From positions 15,212,501 to 15,276,500 of the forward strand of contig NW_020825294.1 of NCBI RefSeq assembly GCF_003286085.1: a stretch of 64,000 bases of DNA. Direction: 5' to 3'. The notes under the pieces are model-generated. The model worked only from the letters and a program-made list of their open reading frames with translations. It did not search any database and was not told the DNA's origin. The DNA is from Drosophila persimilis (lineage: Eukaryota; Arthropoda; Insecta; Diptera; Drosophilidae). Every line of letters begins with the position of its first letter. The first letter of the stretch is position 1. Of this stretch, positions 10,730 to 21,089 are shown one piece after another. The position numbers and the translations under genes are program-made.

Positions 10730-13700
10730 TCAGCAATTATCCCATCCAGATGCTCTCACAAAGTTCGCTATCTTCCTGGGACATAGTTTGGACATCTCTG
10801 AGATGTCGTATAGAAAGGCTGAGCACAGGTGCTGTAGCCTTCTTCTGCTGAGAGCTGGGCAGGAACAGAACAGATGTTCCACTGTCTCCTCCTCTTCCTC
10901 GTCTCTACAGCTGCGACAAAAATCGTTATGTGGGGCCCCCAGCCTGTTAGCGTGCCTATTAGCAAGTGTCCCGTGAGGGAACGTGTGACTACGCTGCACC
11001 TTTTCCTGCTTAACTTGAGGAGCTCAGAGGTGCGCTTCATGTCCATGGTCGGCCATGTTTGCCGAGTTGTGTGACATCGTGGCACTGTTTGCCACATATC
11101 GTTTTTTAGTCGCTTGTATTGCTCCCTTATAATGAGCTTACAGGTGGCCATTGGCATACAGATATCCCCCTTGTCTTGGAGAAGGGGGATTGTAGTGCCA
11201 GATCTGGCTAGCTCGTCCGCTATACAGTTGCCCTCGATGTCCCGGTGGCCCGGGACCCAAATTAGGCTAATAGCAAATTGCTGAGCCATCTCGTGCAGAG
11301 ATTTGCGGCAGTCTGCCACGGTGGCCGAGTTCGAGGAAATCGCGCTTAGCGATTTGATCGCAGCCTGGCTGTCGCTATAAATGTTTAGCTTCGTTGCCGT
11401 GACGGCAGCCGCTTGTAGGCAATCTAGTGCCTCCCTGATTGCTATGACTTCCGCTTGAAAGACACTGCAATGATCTGGGAGTCTGAAGGAATGCCTTATG
11501 TTTAGCTGTTCAGAGTAGATTCCCCCTCCGACTCTGTCGTCCAGCTTTGATCCATCTGTGAAGATGTTTATGGCCCCATCAGGGCCTGGGAGTCCCTCGA
11601 GCCATTCGTCTCTATGAGGGATGATTGTGTCGAAGGGAGTGTCTGTATACTCTCTTGGAACTTGGTAGTCTGTTTTTGAGGGGACGGTACTGCTATTTAA
11701 TATGGCTGAGTGACCTATGCACTGTGTCACCCATTGATCTGAGTCTCTTAGACGTATTGCTGCTGCTTCTGCCCGTTCCTTTCCTGCGAGTTCAAGGCTC
11801 TGTAGGCATAGGATGGCATTTAGCGCATCATTTGGGGTGGTGCGGAGAGCTCCGCTGATGCATAGGGCGGCAGTCCGCTGGACTTTGCCCAGTTGCTTGG
11901 TGATCGCCCTTTTTGATAGGGCCGGCCACCACACCGTAACTCCGTAGAGTAGTATTGGTCTAAATATAGCTTGATATATCCATTGGACTATGCTTGGGAT
12001 CATACCCCATCTTAGCCCAATAGCTTTTTTGCATGTATAGAGTGCAGTCATTGCCTTCTTCACTCTGTCTTTGACATTCAGGTTCCAGCTAAGCTTCTTG
12101 TCAATTACCAACCCTAAGTAACTGGCACTGTCGCTAAAGGAGAGCCTGCATCCTTGTAGTATTGGAGGGTTGAGGGCCGGGACCTTGTATTTATTTGTGA
12201 ATAATACGAGTTCCGTTTTTGAGGGATTTACTCCCAGACCGCGCGATTCCGTCCAATCCGACAGTTGCGCTAGCTTTGTGGACATTAAGTCGCACAGTGT
12301 TTGGGGGTATTTCCCCGAGAAAATAATCGCAACGTCATCCGCATAGGCCACGACTTTGCAACAGGACACCACCTTGCGGGGTGCCTCTGTTGACATACCT
12401 TGACTGGGCGGACGATCCCATCGATGATGTCACCGTCCTGCATGTGAGCAATTGATCAATGAGCATCACGGTCCACCCCCAGGTCAGTCAGGGCTTCTGT
12501 AATGGCACCCGGTACAACGTTGTTGAAAGCTCCCTCAATATCGAGAAAGGCTATGAGTGAGTACTCTTTGTGATGCAGAGATTTCTCTACCGCAGAGATC
12601 ACTTCATGAAGAGCCGTTCCCGTGGATTTTCCTTTCCGGTAGGCATGCTGTGCGCCTGACAGCAACTGAGGGTGTATAGTTGTCCTCAGTTGCAGCCCGA
12701 CGAGTCTCTCAAAGGTTTTGAGGAGGAAGGACGATAGGCTGATTGGTCTTAAGTCTTTTGCAGCTGAGTGCGAGGCTTTCCCATCTTTGGGAATGAAGAC
12801 TATCTTTGCCTTAAGCCATGTTCGCGGGATTGTACCCACATCCAGTATCTTCCTGAAGATACCTTGTAGCCAGTTTATGGCCGTATCCCCGGCCTTCTGA
12901 AGTTGGGCCAGGATTACCTGGTCTGGGCCTGGCGATTTGAACGGGTTGAAGCTGTTTATTGCCCAGCTTATGTTATGTTTTGTGAGGATGTGATCCATCG
13001 AGGTTACCGGTCCCTCTCCTGAAAGATGTGCCGTCTCGATGGTTGTGCACCCTGGAAAATGTGTGTCTAGTAGAATGTGCAGGGACTCCTCACTGGAGTT
13101 AGTCCACGTGCCGTCATTCCTTTTAAGATACCCTACCGAGGGGCTAGTTTTTGAGAGAATCTTGCGAAGCCTTGCGGCCTCTGATGTTTCCTCAATTTCC
13201 GAGCAAAATTTTTTCCAAGAGGCCCTTTTTGCTTTCCTTGTTTCCTTTTTATATAGTGACAGACTGATTTTATAGTCTGCCCAGTGGCTCTCCTCGTTCG
13301 CGCTTTTGGCCCTGTTGAAAAGGGTCCTGCAGCTTTTACGTAGGATGTCTATGTGTTTTGACCACCAGGGGGGTTTCTTTTTCCCCCTAGGTTTGCTAGA
13401 GGGGCATGCTGCCGCGAAGGCTTTGTTGCATGCCTCTGTGAACCTGTTCACTAGGCGATCTAGGTCGTCTTTTGTGTCAGGGCATGATGGTGCTTTGGAG
13501 GGGAGTAAGTCCTCCAGGGCTGAGCTATATTTTTCCCAGTTGGCTTTCCTGGGATTAATATAGTCCTTAGGTTTCGGACACTCGAGGGATAGTGTGGTCT
13601 CGATGTATCTGTGGTCAGAGAAGGAGTGGTCATCAAGGACTTGCCAACTCTTGACTATGTCTAACAGGTTGGAAGACACTAGGGTGATGTCAATAACCTC

Positions 13701-14250
13701 CTGTCGATTTTTAATTATAAAAGTGGGGTCGTTGCCCCGATTACAAATAAATAGATTTGAGTTAAGGATGAAGCTGAAAAGTGGCTCACCCCTTACATTT
13801 GTGTTCGAGCTCCCCCATTGAGTGTGGTGAGCGTTGGCATCGCAACCTATTAATAGGTCGATGTCCGACCTCTCGCTGTCGCTGGCTAGTTTGCGAACAA
13901 GGTCGTTGGGAGGATCGTTTCCCTCATGGGCCATGTAGGACGACATCAGCCTTAGATGTGTCCCTTTCAGCTCTATGCTTGCCGCCGTGTTGTCGCTATC
14001 GCTATAATTATGGAGCAGAAAGATATTAAGGTGCTTTCTGGCGAGAATGCAGGTGCGGGTTTTACCTTCATGTTGAGCTACAATTATCTTGTACTCCTTC
14101 GACCCTAGTCCACAAACCTTGTCTCCCACTATCCAAGGTTCCTGGATCAGGGCTACGTCTGCTCCGCTCTCTTCGAGGCGGAGTATAAGAGCAGCGGATG
14201 CTGCTTTACAGTGGTGGAGATTGATCTGAAGGAGCCTCAGGGACATCCTT
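10730..14250 (-). pseudogene. LOA-2 ORF2: endonuclease, RT, RNase H
   Basis: Endonuclease from MSLRLLQINLHHCKAASAAL with ALIQEPWIVG, GCDANAHHTQWGS and DDHSFSDHRYIE (about 13550-14250). The linker has KKPPWWSKHIDILRK. RT has SFNPFKSPGPDQVI, LRPISLSSFLLKTFERLV, QHAYRKGKSTGTALHEVI, AFLDIEGAFNNV and, after a frameshift near 12450, GTPQGGVLS joined to CKVVAYADDVAI. About 20 residues that relatives have between these motifs (the PLLW block) are missing, although YADD remains. RNase H has NIFTDGSKLDDRVGGG, VFQAEVIAIREAL, YSDSQAAIKSL and WVPGHRDIEGN. A one-base frameshift precedes the terminal CRSC...HLFCSC segment. The long open stretches (607 and 542 codons) indicate fairly recent inactivation. Confidence 0.9.
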
Positions 14251-15601
14251 AGTGTTCTCCACCACTGTAATGTCGGCATCCGGATCGTCCTCGACTTCCT
14301 CGTGGCAACACATCGCCTCGAAGTCGCATCTCAGCGTGCCATCGGTGGAGTAGCCCTCTGGGTCTGTCTCTGTGTGATCGTCGGGTGCTTCGATCTCCGA
14401 GGCAGCGTCCTGCTCGACTGGCTTGTCGACAGGACGTGCACCGGCCGCTGCATCCGACTTGTAGACCTTTACGGTCACAGAGCTGAACCCAAAATTGAAC
14501 TCGCCTTTGGCAGCCTCAATCGGGGCCAGCGACTCTTTGTTGAGGACGACCACCGCCTGGTCCAGGCTGCTTTTACAGCAGCTCGAAGCAGCTGTCGGCC
14601 AGTGCCGCTTCCACCCACTATCCACTGGTTCCTAGGGATTCGGGAGTCCGCGCTGCCTTTGTCCAGGACGCCAATCAGCGTCCTTTCTCTGGCAATCTGC
14701 GCGAACGATGCGTTAGGCAGCACTCTGGAGCGCTTCGGTGTCGGCCCCGGAGTCTCCTGCGAGCGCTGCCTTTTTTGCTGAGGGGCTTCCTTCTTCGGTG
14801 CTTCCTTGCCAAAGTTCGGCAGCACCTTCGAGGCCCACTCAACCTTCTTAATCCATTTGTCCGTCGGGCTGGACATCTGGCTTGCGTTCTGCCGACGGAG
14901 TATGTTGCCAGCACTCCTTCTATCGGCATATGTAAAGGATTTGGCTTTGACACTAGTAGATGGTGACTCATCCCCCTCCACTTTACCAGCAGGCAGAGCA
15001 GCCGCAGGATTGCATAGCCACTCTGCCAAGGTATCGGTTTTGGGAGCCAATTCACCACCCACCCCGACACCGGGATGGGACCCCTTTGGGCTCTCCCTAG
15101 CATCTTCCGCCGCGCAGGTTTTCCCTGCTGATTTGCGGGTCGGGCCAGGCCTTTGGGCCGCTGCCTTCCCCTGTTTGGGATTGCTCCCTGTTGGCATTTG
15201 GGGAGTGCCAGACTCATTTTGTTTGTTTTTAAATTCTTCCATTCTTTTCCCACGAGCTGCAGAGAAGGGGTACGGTCCGTCCGGGCAGAGATCCACGTTG
15301 CCCGGATAAGGCATCCTTAGAACAGGGGGCTGCCAAGTCCCTGAGCTCTCCGTTAACGACTGGGCTAGTTTTATATACCGGGCCCCCAGCCAGGCTGACT
15401 CTCGGCACGGGTCGAATAACACTCTTAGTCCGGCCCGGTGTGAGCTGAATGTGGGGGGTTGGGATGTGGGTAGGTAGTGTGTAGGGATAGGGGAGTGTGT
15501 GAGCTACTTATACGAGGCGGCACCACAAGCGCATCGTCAGTGTTGCTACTTCGCGAACACCCGCTGGCTGTCCGGGGCTGCTTATTTTCGGTACTCTCCC
15601 T
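14206..15601 (-). pseudogene. LOA-2 ORF1 (RNA-binding domain deleted, start lost)
   Basis: Same protein as the 533-aa ORF1 of LOA-3. Seen are FDPCRESAWLGARYIKLAQSL, a Pro/Lys-rich middle (KKEAPQQKRQRSQETPGPTP, PKRSRVLPNASFAQI) and an acidic tail. About 310 bp that encode the DUF4780-like segment in LOA-3 are missing here. The junction lies inside a short shared GG/TCCAGG sequence at about 14571, so a microhomology deletion is likely, and the frame changes across it. The triplet at the LOA-3 start codon reads AGG instead of ATG here. The product is not made as in the intact copy. Confidence 0.85.
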
Positions 15602-15700
15602 AGGGATGTCCGATTATTCGCAGCTGACCTACCTATATGACCTGTATATAGGTAGGTCGTTCGCTATCCGCAACCTGCGACCCGTCCCGTGGCTAGATAG

Positions 15701-16212
15701 ATAGTATGTACATATAACTGTTGCGTCCAAAAAGCGATTCAAATATGTCTGTATGTGTCGATATGTATGTATTTATGTGTGTTTAGTTATAATTATGCAA
15801 TTACTAATAAAATGCATGCAATCAAGCTCTACTATATGTATATAATACGTCTGTGCCTAGAATTGAAGGCGATGTGCAATGTTTTCAGCACAAGACACCT
15901 CAAAGAGAGATCTGAATGTCTTTTGCTCAGCCTTCAATTTTCTGCACAAATACCTCTGATTCCTCTTTTGGATCTTTGAATCAATTTGCGACTTTCCTGG
16001 CTTTATCGCAGGGCATCCCTCGGTGGTAGCAGAAATTTGCACAAAAATTATTGTTGGCGCGACCGACGCGATGATATTATGCAAATTGATTGGTTGGACA
16101 CACACACCACGACGCGGGCGGCGATTATTTTTGTATATACTGCAATTTCTTGTGTCACTGTCACTTATTGTTGTTGCCTATAATTAACTTTACAGTCCAC
16201 CCGGGGGCGCCA
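15701..16212 (-). other. BEL-1 5' leader, part 2
   Basis: Continues the BEL-1 leader to the primer site. AT-rich, with TATG-rich runs at 15735-15790 and (CA)n at 16101-16108. A minus-strand frame of 82 codons lies at 15857-16105. It has no motif that I recognise and lies between the primer site and gag, so I do not call it a gene. Confidence 0.5.
16195..16212 (-). promoter_or_regulatory. BEL-1 primer binding site, tRNA-Asn
   Basis: On the plus strand the 18 bases GTCCACCCGGGGGCGCCA read as the 3' end of fly tRNA-Asn including CCA, and they directly abut the 5' LTR (16213). The minus strand is therefore complementary to that tRNA, as needed to prime minus-strand DNA. The tRNA identity is from memory. 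Confidence 0.75.
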
Positions 16213-16518
16213 TGAAAAATTAGAAGAGTTTTTCTAAATGAAAATCACCGAAAACTTTGGGTGGCAGTAATTTAGTTATTTATTCGGCGGGGCGAAAATG
16301 GATACACTCGATCTCCTTCAATGTTAGCGAACAACTATATTTTCTTCACAATTCAAAATCTCTTACTCTAGCTAACCTACGGTGGCTAGGCGAATTCGCC
16401 AAGAGCGAGAGAGTGAGCTTTTATTGCGCTCCCGCTTTGCCCTAGCCTAACTTACACTAGACTTCATAATAACGACCAAACAACACTAATAGCCGCATAG
16501 AGGGAAAGTCACGCAACA
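16213..16518 (-). repeat. BEL-1 5' LTR (right copy)
   Basis: 306 bp partner of 2149-2457, ending AACGC-type AACA followed by the CACAT duplication (16519-16523). In element orientation this LTR would hold the promoter. Differences from the left copy include a missing AAGCGGG near 16387 and scattered substitutions, so the insertion is not recent. Confidence 0.9.
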
Positions 16519-17480
16519 CACATCTTCTGATCAAAAAGGACTCCGAGGTCATTTGAACTCGAAATACGCTCGAAGACATGATTTCCTATAACATATGAGA
16601 CAAAATGTGGAGCGCGACGGTAAAATGTCATAAGTTTGCATTTGGAAAGGTTCAGAAAAAGAAGATTAGTTGCACACCACAATAGTAGTTCACTTAGATC
16701 CAGTTGAAGGCGTGTGTGCAAATACCAATCAGAGTAAGACAGACAGATTTTAACATCATCAGCATACATTAGTGCAGTAGAGTATGTTATAACTTGAGGA
16801 AGGTCATTCACAAATAAAATAAACAGAAGCGGGCCCAGATGACTTCCCTGTTGCACACCTGAAGTAACATTAACAGTATTTGACCACTCGTTAGAAAACA
16901 AAACACGTTGAGTACGGTTAGAGAGATAGGACAAAATCCAATCTTGAAGATTCGTTGGGAACCCTAATAAAGAGAGCTTGTGAATAAGCAGAGCATGGTT
17001 CACAGAATCGAATGCCTTACTGAAGTCCGTAAAAACTACATCCGTCTGCAAACCAATTTGAAAACCACGGTGGATTAGGTTAGAAAACTCAAGAAGGTTA
17101 GTCGATGTTGAACGATGTCTGAAAAAACCGTGTTGCGACGGAGATATCAAGCTGCAACAAAGATGTTGCAGTTGCCGGGTGACCAGGAACTCAAGAAGCT
17201 TCGGGATGGCGGAAAGCTTTGCGATACCACGATAGTTTTCAATATTTGATCTTGAACCTTTTTTCTGAAGCGAAATGATGTAGGACTCATTCCAAATTAC
17301 TGGGAGACAAGACTATTCCAAAGAGAGGTTGAAGAGAAATGTCAAGGGTTTGCAAAGGGACTGGGCACAGTGTTTTAAAATTCAACTTGGTACCTTATCT
17401 GGACCCGCAGAAAACGATATGTCCATAGATGACAAACCTTCCAGAACAACGCTTTCCTCGAAAATGGGCAGAAAAATGCT
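16519..17480 (-). pseudogene. CR1-like LINE A, reverse transcriptase
   Basis: RT palm on the minus strand: SQHGFFRHRSTSTNLLEF, TDVVFTDFSKAFDSVNHALL, GVQQGSHLGPLLFILFVNDLP and ALMYADDVKICLS, then LNLSKCKLMTFYRR and NDLGVLFDQKMC up to the BEL-1 insertion. The GSHLGPLLF form of the QG block points to the CR1/T1/Q side of the Jockey supergroup. The 213-codon frame at 16524-17150 is open. The fingers at 17151-17480 are frame-shifted. The rest of this ORF lies at 1548-2148. Confidence 0.88.
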
Positions 17481-17486
17481 GTTAGC

Positions 17487-18764
17487 TTAAGGTAGCTGGT
17501 ACGGATACGGAGTGGATGCGTTGTAAATATGAGACGAGTAGGTTTTTTGGAAAAAGGTAGCGAATAAATTTGCAATACCAACAGCAGAAGCTTCTGTTTT
17601 GTTCTGGTAATGAAGGGACGGAGGAGACTTTGACTTACGCTTAGAGTTAACAAACGAATAGAATTTTTTAGGATCACTACGAAAGTTTCTACTACATTGT
17701 GAGAGGTAATGATTATAACACTGACTATTAACGGTAAGGAACAGAGAGCGAATGGAGGAGTATAGAGCTAAGGTCGACGTGGAGCCCGACTTCTGGTACT
17801 TTTTATAGAGCCGGGATTTATTGTTTTTTAAGTATGAAAAATACTTGGAGAACCAGGGAGGCTTGGAAGATACGGGTACAGTGATATCTGGAGCAAATGT
17901 ATTAAGGGCGGAGTAAATAGAGCTATAAAACGAGCTAACAGTTGCATCTATGTTCGGTAATGAATAAAGAAACGACCAATCAACACGCGAGAGATGTAGA
18001 TCTAAATCGATAAAGTTTGTTTTGCGAAAACACTTTATGTGACAAGGAGCCATGGAACTATCAGCACCACCAGATCGGGTACACTCAGGGGATATCGACA
18101 AAGTTGGATGGTAAGGATCTTCAGGGAATGATATTGGGCTTGCTCTGGGTATCGTAGCAAGAGAAGCATCGTTAACAAACATGATGTCAATAAGTCTGTC
18201 CCTCATGTTTTTAACGGCATTAATTTGGACAAGGGAAATATCCGTTAGCCCATTGATAAAGTCATTATGGCAATTGGGAAACAACAGGTTAGCGTCATCG
18301 CAAGGCAAACAAGAAAGAAATGGGAGGTTAAATTCCCCCATGACAATAATTCGATCATTGCACCCTAATGAAGATACGACAGTATTAATTGCTGAGAGGT
18401 GGTGTAAGTAAAGCTTAACATCAGACCCGGGAGGAATGTAGGAGCAGGTTAAATAGAAAAATGCCGAGCTAACACGAACTTTGACTGCAACAAATTCAAT
18501 TCCATGGATATTATTGAATGGGAATAACTCAGATGAGAAAACAGATTTGACTGCAATCAGAACCCCACCTGCAAAAGATCGTTTGGGGGATCGTTTGCGG
18601 TCCATTCTATAAATAGTGTAACTATCAATGAAAATTTCATGATCATTGATAGAAGAGTTAAGCCAGGTTTCGGTAAACGCGATGGCATCGAAATCAAAAG
18701 ACTCACTATTAGTATGAATTTGACGGAATTCGCCCAACAAACTGCGAACGTTCTGATAGTGCAT
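17487..18764 (-). pseudogene. CR1-like LINE A, endonuclease and linker
   Basis: 425 open codons from MHYQNVRSLLGEFRQIH. AP-endonuclease motifs: AIAFTETWLNSSIND with the catalytic Glu, FAGGVLIAVKS, CSYIPPGSDV and VMGEFNLPFLSC. The linker holds PPWFSKYFSYLKNNKSRLY and KKFYSFVNSKRKSKSPPS before RT. The frame is lost shortly before RT, near 17487. The normal protein is one ORF2 polypeptide that nicks target DNA and reverse transcribes from the nick. The domain itself looks undamaged, though its His-containing end (SDH-type) has diverged. Confidence 0.85.
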
Positions 18765-18774
18765 AGATAAATGG

Positions 18775-19745
18775 TACAGCTGTTTTTTGCAGCAGCAGGT
18801 TCGGTAATTCTGGGATTTGAGTTCGAATCTTTGAGATGGAACTCATGCATAATTGTATGCTCCGGCTATATTGACGGTTCTAGAGAATTGGATAGTAAAG
18901 AATCAGGGAGAAGAATTTTAAAAGATGATATGTTGTGCTTATGTTTAAATGTAAATTTAGTCACAACTATATCATCAGGCGAAGCGTAAAGTTTAGAGGA
19001 AATATGTTATTTAACGTCCTTCGTTGAAGCCTCAGGAATAAGACGAGAAACAAATATTGCTTTCCGAGGGACCACTGCTATAAGTTGAAGTCCCGAGCCA
19101 GATCGTGATGGTGGAGCCACTCCTAAAAGAGATCTCGGTCCTGGGGCAGAATAATTGGCAGCAACGGCTGGATCAGGAATTGGCAAGACATCACCAGCAA
19201 CCAACACACCCGCACTAGGAGCACTCACCACGCAGGAATGACGGCCGCAGAAACTGCAGGTATGGGATTGATGCTGTCGGAAACTTGGATGCTCGACGGA
19301 AGCACATTGCTCGGTGTGAAGAACACGGGAGCCACCGTTGGCGGATTCATCCATGCTTCCGATGGATGAAAGTGGAGGGCAGGCGTACCCATGCCTGATT
19401 AGGTTGCAAGAGATTGGTATCATTATAAGCAATTTTCCGTCTAGGCGATTCGCTCAAGAGTTTGAGCTCAAGAAACTGCGATTCAAGGGCAAGAAATTCC
19501 TCGTTGAGAGCCACAAATTGTTTCCGGACATCCAGAAACCCAGCTCGAGTCTGTCTCATAAATGTGCGCATTTCGGCCTCAATCTCCCGACAAGCCAGAC
19601 ATGACCAAGACAGGCCCATGCGTTTCGAGATCAGATCATTTAGCCGACCAAAATTTCCGCCACCAGCACATTTTATTTGGGAAAAATTGTCGCACAGCCA
19701 GCAGCTAAGGAATGAATCACCAATGATTACACCACCGAATTCACA
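18775..19745 (-). pseudogene. CR1-like LINE A, ORF1 with PHD-like finger
   Basis: Upstream ORF on the same strand. The N-terminal Cys pattern SCWLC...KCAGGG...SWSCLAC resembles the PHD-like finger of CR1-type ORF1 proteins. Next come MRTFMRQTRAGFLDVRKQF and LLSESPRRK, then a low-complexity part and AIFVSRLIPEASTKDVK, which matches VFVSRLAPDLTSNDV in LINE C. The frame continues past a stop at 19007 with VTKFTFKHKHNISSFKI and past a second stop where LINE C has Trp (FWPEHL). ORF1 probably binds LINE RNA. The copy is inactive. Confidence 0.7.
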
Positions 19746-20694
19746 TTTCTTTGCACTACAAACGATTGCATTTATTGACAGAGAGCAGACAGCAGAACGA
19801 GCCCGACAAATCGCTGCAGCGGCAATAATTCAGAGCAGATGATCCAACGAAGTGCATGAACGAGCATTAAACACACCAAAGCAGAGACACAAAAGAAAAG
19901 TCAACAAAGAGGGAGAGTTTAGGCAAACCAGAGAAAGTGAGAGCAAAAATGCGAGCAGCAGGCCCGCTTATGCTCACGAGAGAGTGGGAGCGATGAAAAC
20001 ATTGATGCGCGAGAACAGTGCACACCGAAGAAGCGATAACGAAGAGCAGACTGTGCAAAAAACAATAACAAATTGCCTGCGTTACGTTGCGAATATTGAA
20101 TTTATATTAAACACTTGTTTACAAACAAAACACTGGTGATTAACACAAAGTAAAATCAAATTAAAGAGATGCGATGATATATAAAAACAAAGTCACAACA
20201 ATGTTGTATGATATTTAAGCAAAGTGCGGAGAATGCAGAAGCAAGAAAAAAACACAACCGGCTTAAGCAATGAGGACTCGAATTTGTTAGGACTCGAATT
20301 TGGACTCGTGATCTAGTTAAAACTTGGGGAAGGTAATTGATAAAGAGTGTTCGGAGCAGAACCCAGCCGATTAACTGCTTGCCAAATAGCACCTAATTCT
20401 TGGCTAGCCGCTTATTTTGATTGTTTATAATGCCTATGTTTGTCAAAACTTTGCGCTTGCTTGCGCTGCGAAGCGCTCTTTGTCTTCTCTGCTTTGTGTC
20501 GGCCTGCCCACGTCTGCCGAGCGAAGCTGCGCTTAGCGATCGGAGCTGCAATGCAAATGGTAGGCAAGCTTCACTTGCAATTTGCATATCACGCATTAAA
20601 GTACATATCGTAATTTTATTTCTGCGCCGAGTTTTATTTAAATCGAAATAATTAGTCGGCCGATCGGGGATAAAAACATTATCTCCACAAAGAG
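19746..20694. other. LINE A 5' region and unassigned sequence up to BEL-2
   Basis: About 19746-20150 is purine-rich (many GAGA-type runs) and may be the LINE A 5' untranslated region. 20150-20400 is AT-rich with a short repeat (GACTCGAATTTG at 20276 and 20291). 20400-20690 holds GCTTGC/GCGC-rich segments and a 109-codon minus-strand frame that resembles nothing I know. The last five bases (20690-20694, AAGAG) are the left target duplication of BEL-2. Confidence 0.4.
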
Positions 20695-21089
20695 TGTTTG
20701 AGATGCCAAGCTTTTTTGGCACCTATGTGTTTCAAAAATGAAAAGAGATTTTGGGTTAAACTTTATAATTCGTATTTAATCTTGGTGGCTTAGCAGAAGC
20801 CGATTGCTTGCTATTGCCAGATAAAATTTATGCGAGATCGATATGCAACCAATGCGCAGAGGGGTTAGCATAGAACTAAACTATAGACGACGGCGTTAGA
20901 TCAAAGTGATTGCCGAAGTGGCGGCAGCAGATCAAAGTAATTGCCGAAGTGGCGGCGGCAGAGAGCCCCTTTAGCGGGAGAGCGCAGCAGCTCTGCAGAA
21001 AGTCAACGCTTTACAACATAGGCGGCTCTCTCTGCTCATACAATAATAATGTTAAAGTTACGGTTATTATTCAGCGGCTGGCCCGAACA
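20695..21089 (-). repeat. BEL-2 3' LTR
   Basis: 395 bp, nearly identical to 26633-27026. It contains a duplicated GATCAAAGTRATTGCCGAAG unit at about 20900 and 20932. The terminal codons of the BEL-2 pol frame run into this LTR, ending at about 21067. It is flanked on the left by the AAGAG duplication. Confidence 0.93.

Larger units (their letters stand above)
10650..15700 (-). mobile_element. LOA-2: LOA-clade LINE, near full length, deleted
   Basis: Minus-strand LINE inserted in the BEL-1 leader. Its 3' end is at the left, next to a (GATA)n run and TAGGTTAGGTT. Its 5' end is near 15690, where GATAGATAG recurs, so a GATA-type target duplication is likely. ORF1 (14206-15600) and ORF2 (10730-14250) are both recognisable. 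Over almost the whole length it is nearly identical by eye to LOA-3 at 37735-42814. It differs from LOA-3 by a deletion in ORF1, a smaller deletion in RT and an extra 5' insert. Confidence 0.88.
2149..16518 (-). mobile_element. BEL-1: BEL/Pao LTR retrotransposon, split by two LOA LINEs
   Basis: LTRs at 2149-2457 and 16213-16518 begin TG and end CA and are flanked by the 5-bp duplication CACAT (2144-2148 and 16519-16523), the usual BEL length. The coding strand is minus: gag and protease at 8390-10137, RT at 4513-5189, RNase H at 3946-4512, integrase plus DUF5641 at 2486-3899. The primer site next to the right LTR matches the 3' end of tRNA-Asn. LOA-1 lies inside pol and LOA-2 inside the 5' leader. 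Without these two LINEs the element is about 6.2 kb, near the low end for the superfamily because of internal deletions. All ORFs carry stops or frameshifts. Confidence 0.9.

Noticed and set aside
12340..12400. RT deletions in LOA-2 and LOA-3 as introns
   Set aside because: Neither junction has GT-AG borders in the related intact sequence, and a retroposed spliced form would not give two different left ends.
15857..16105. 82-codon frame in the BEL-1 leader as an accessory gene
   Set aside because: Short, no motif, lies between primer site and gag. No second copy is available to test conservation.
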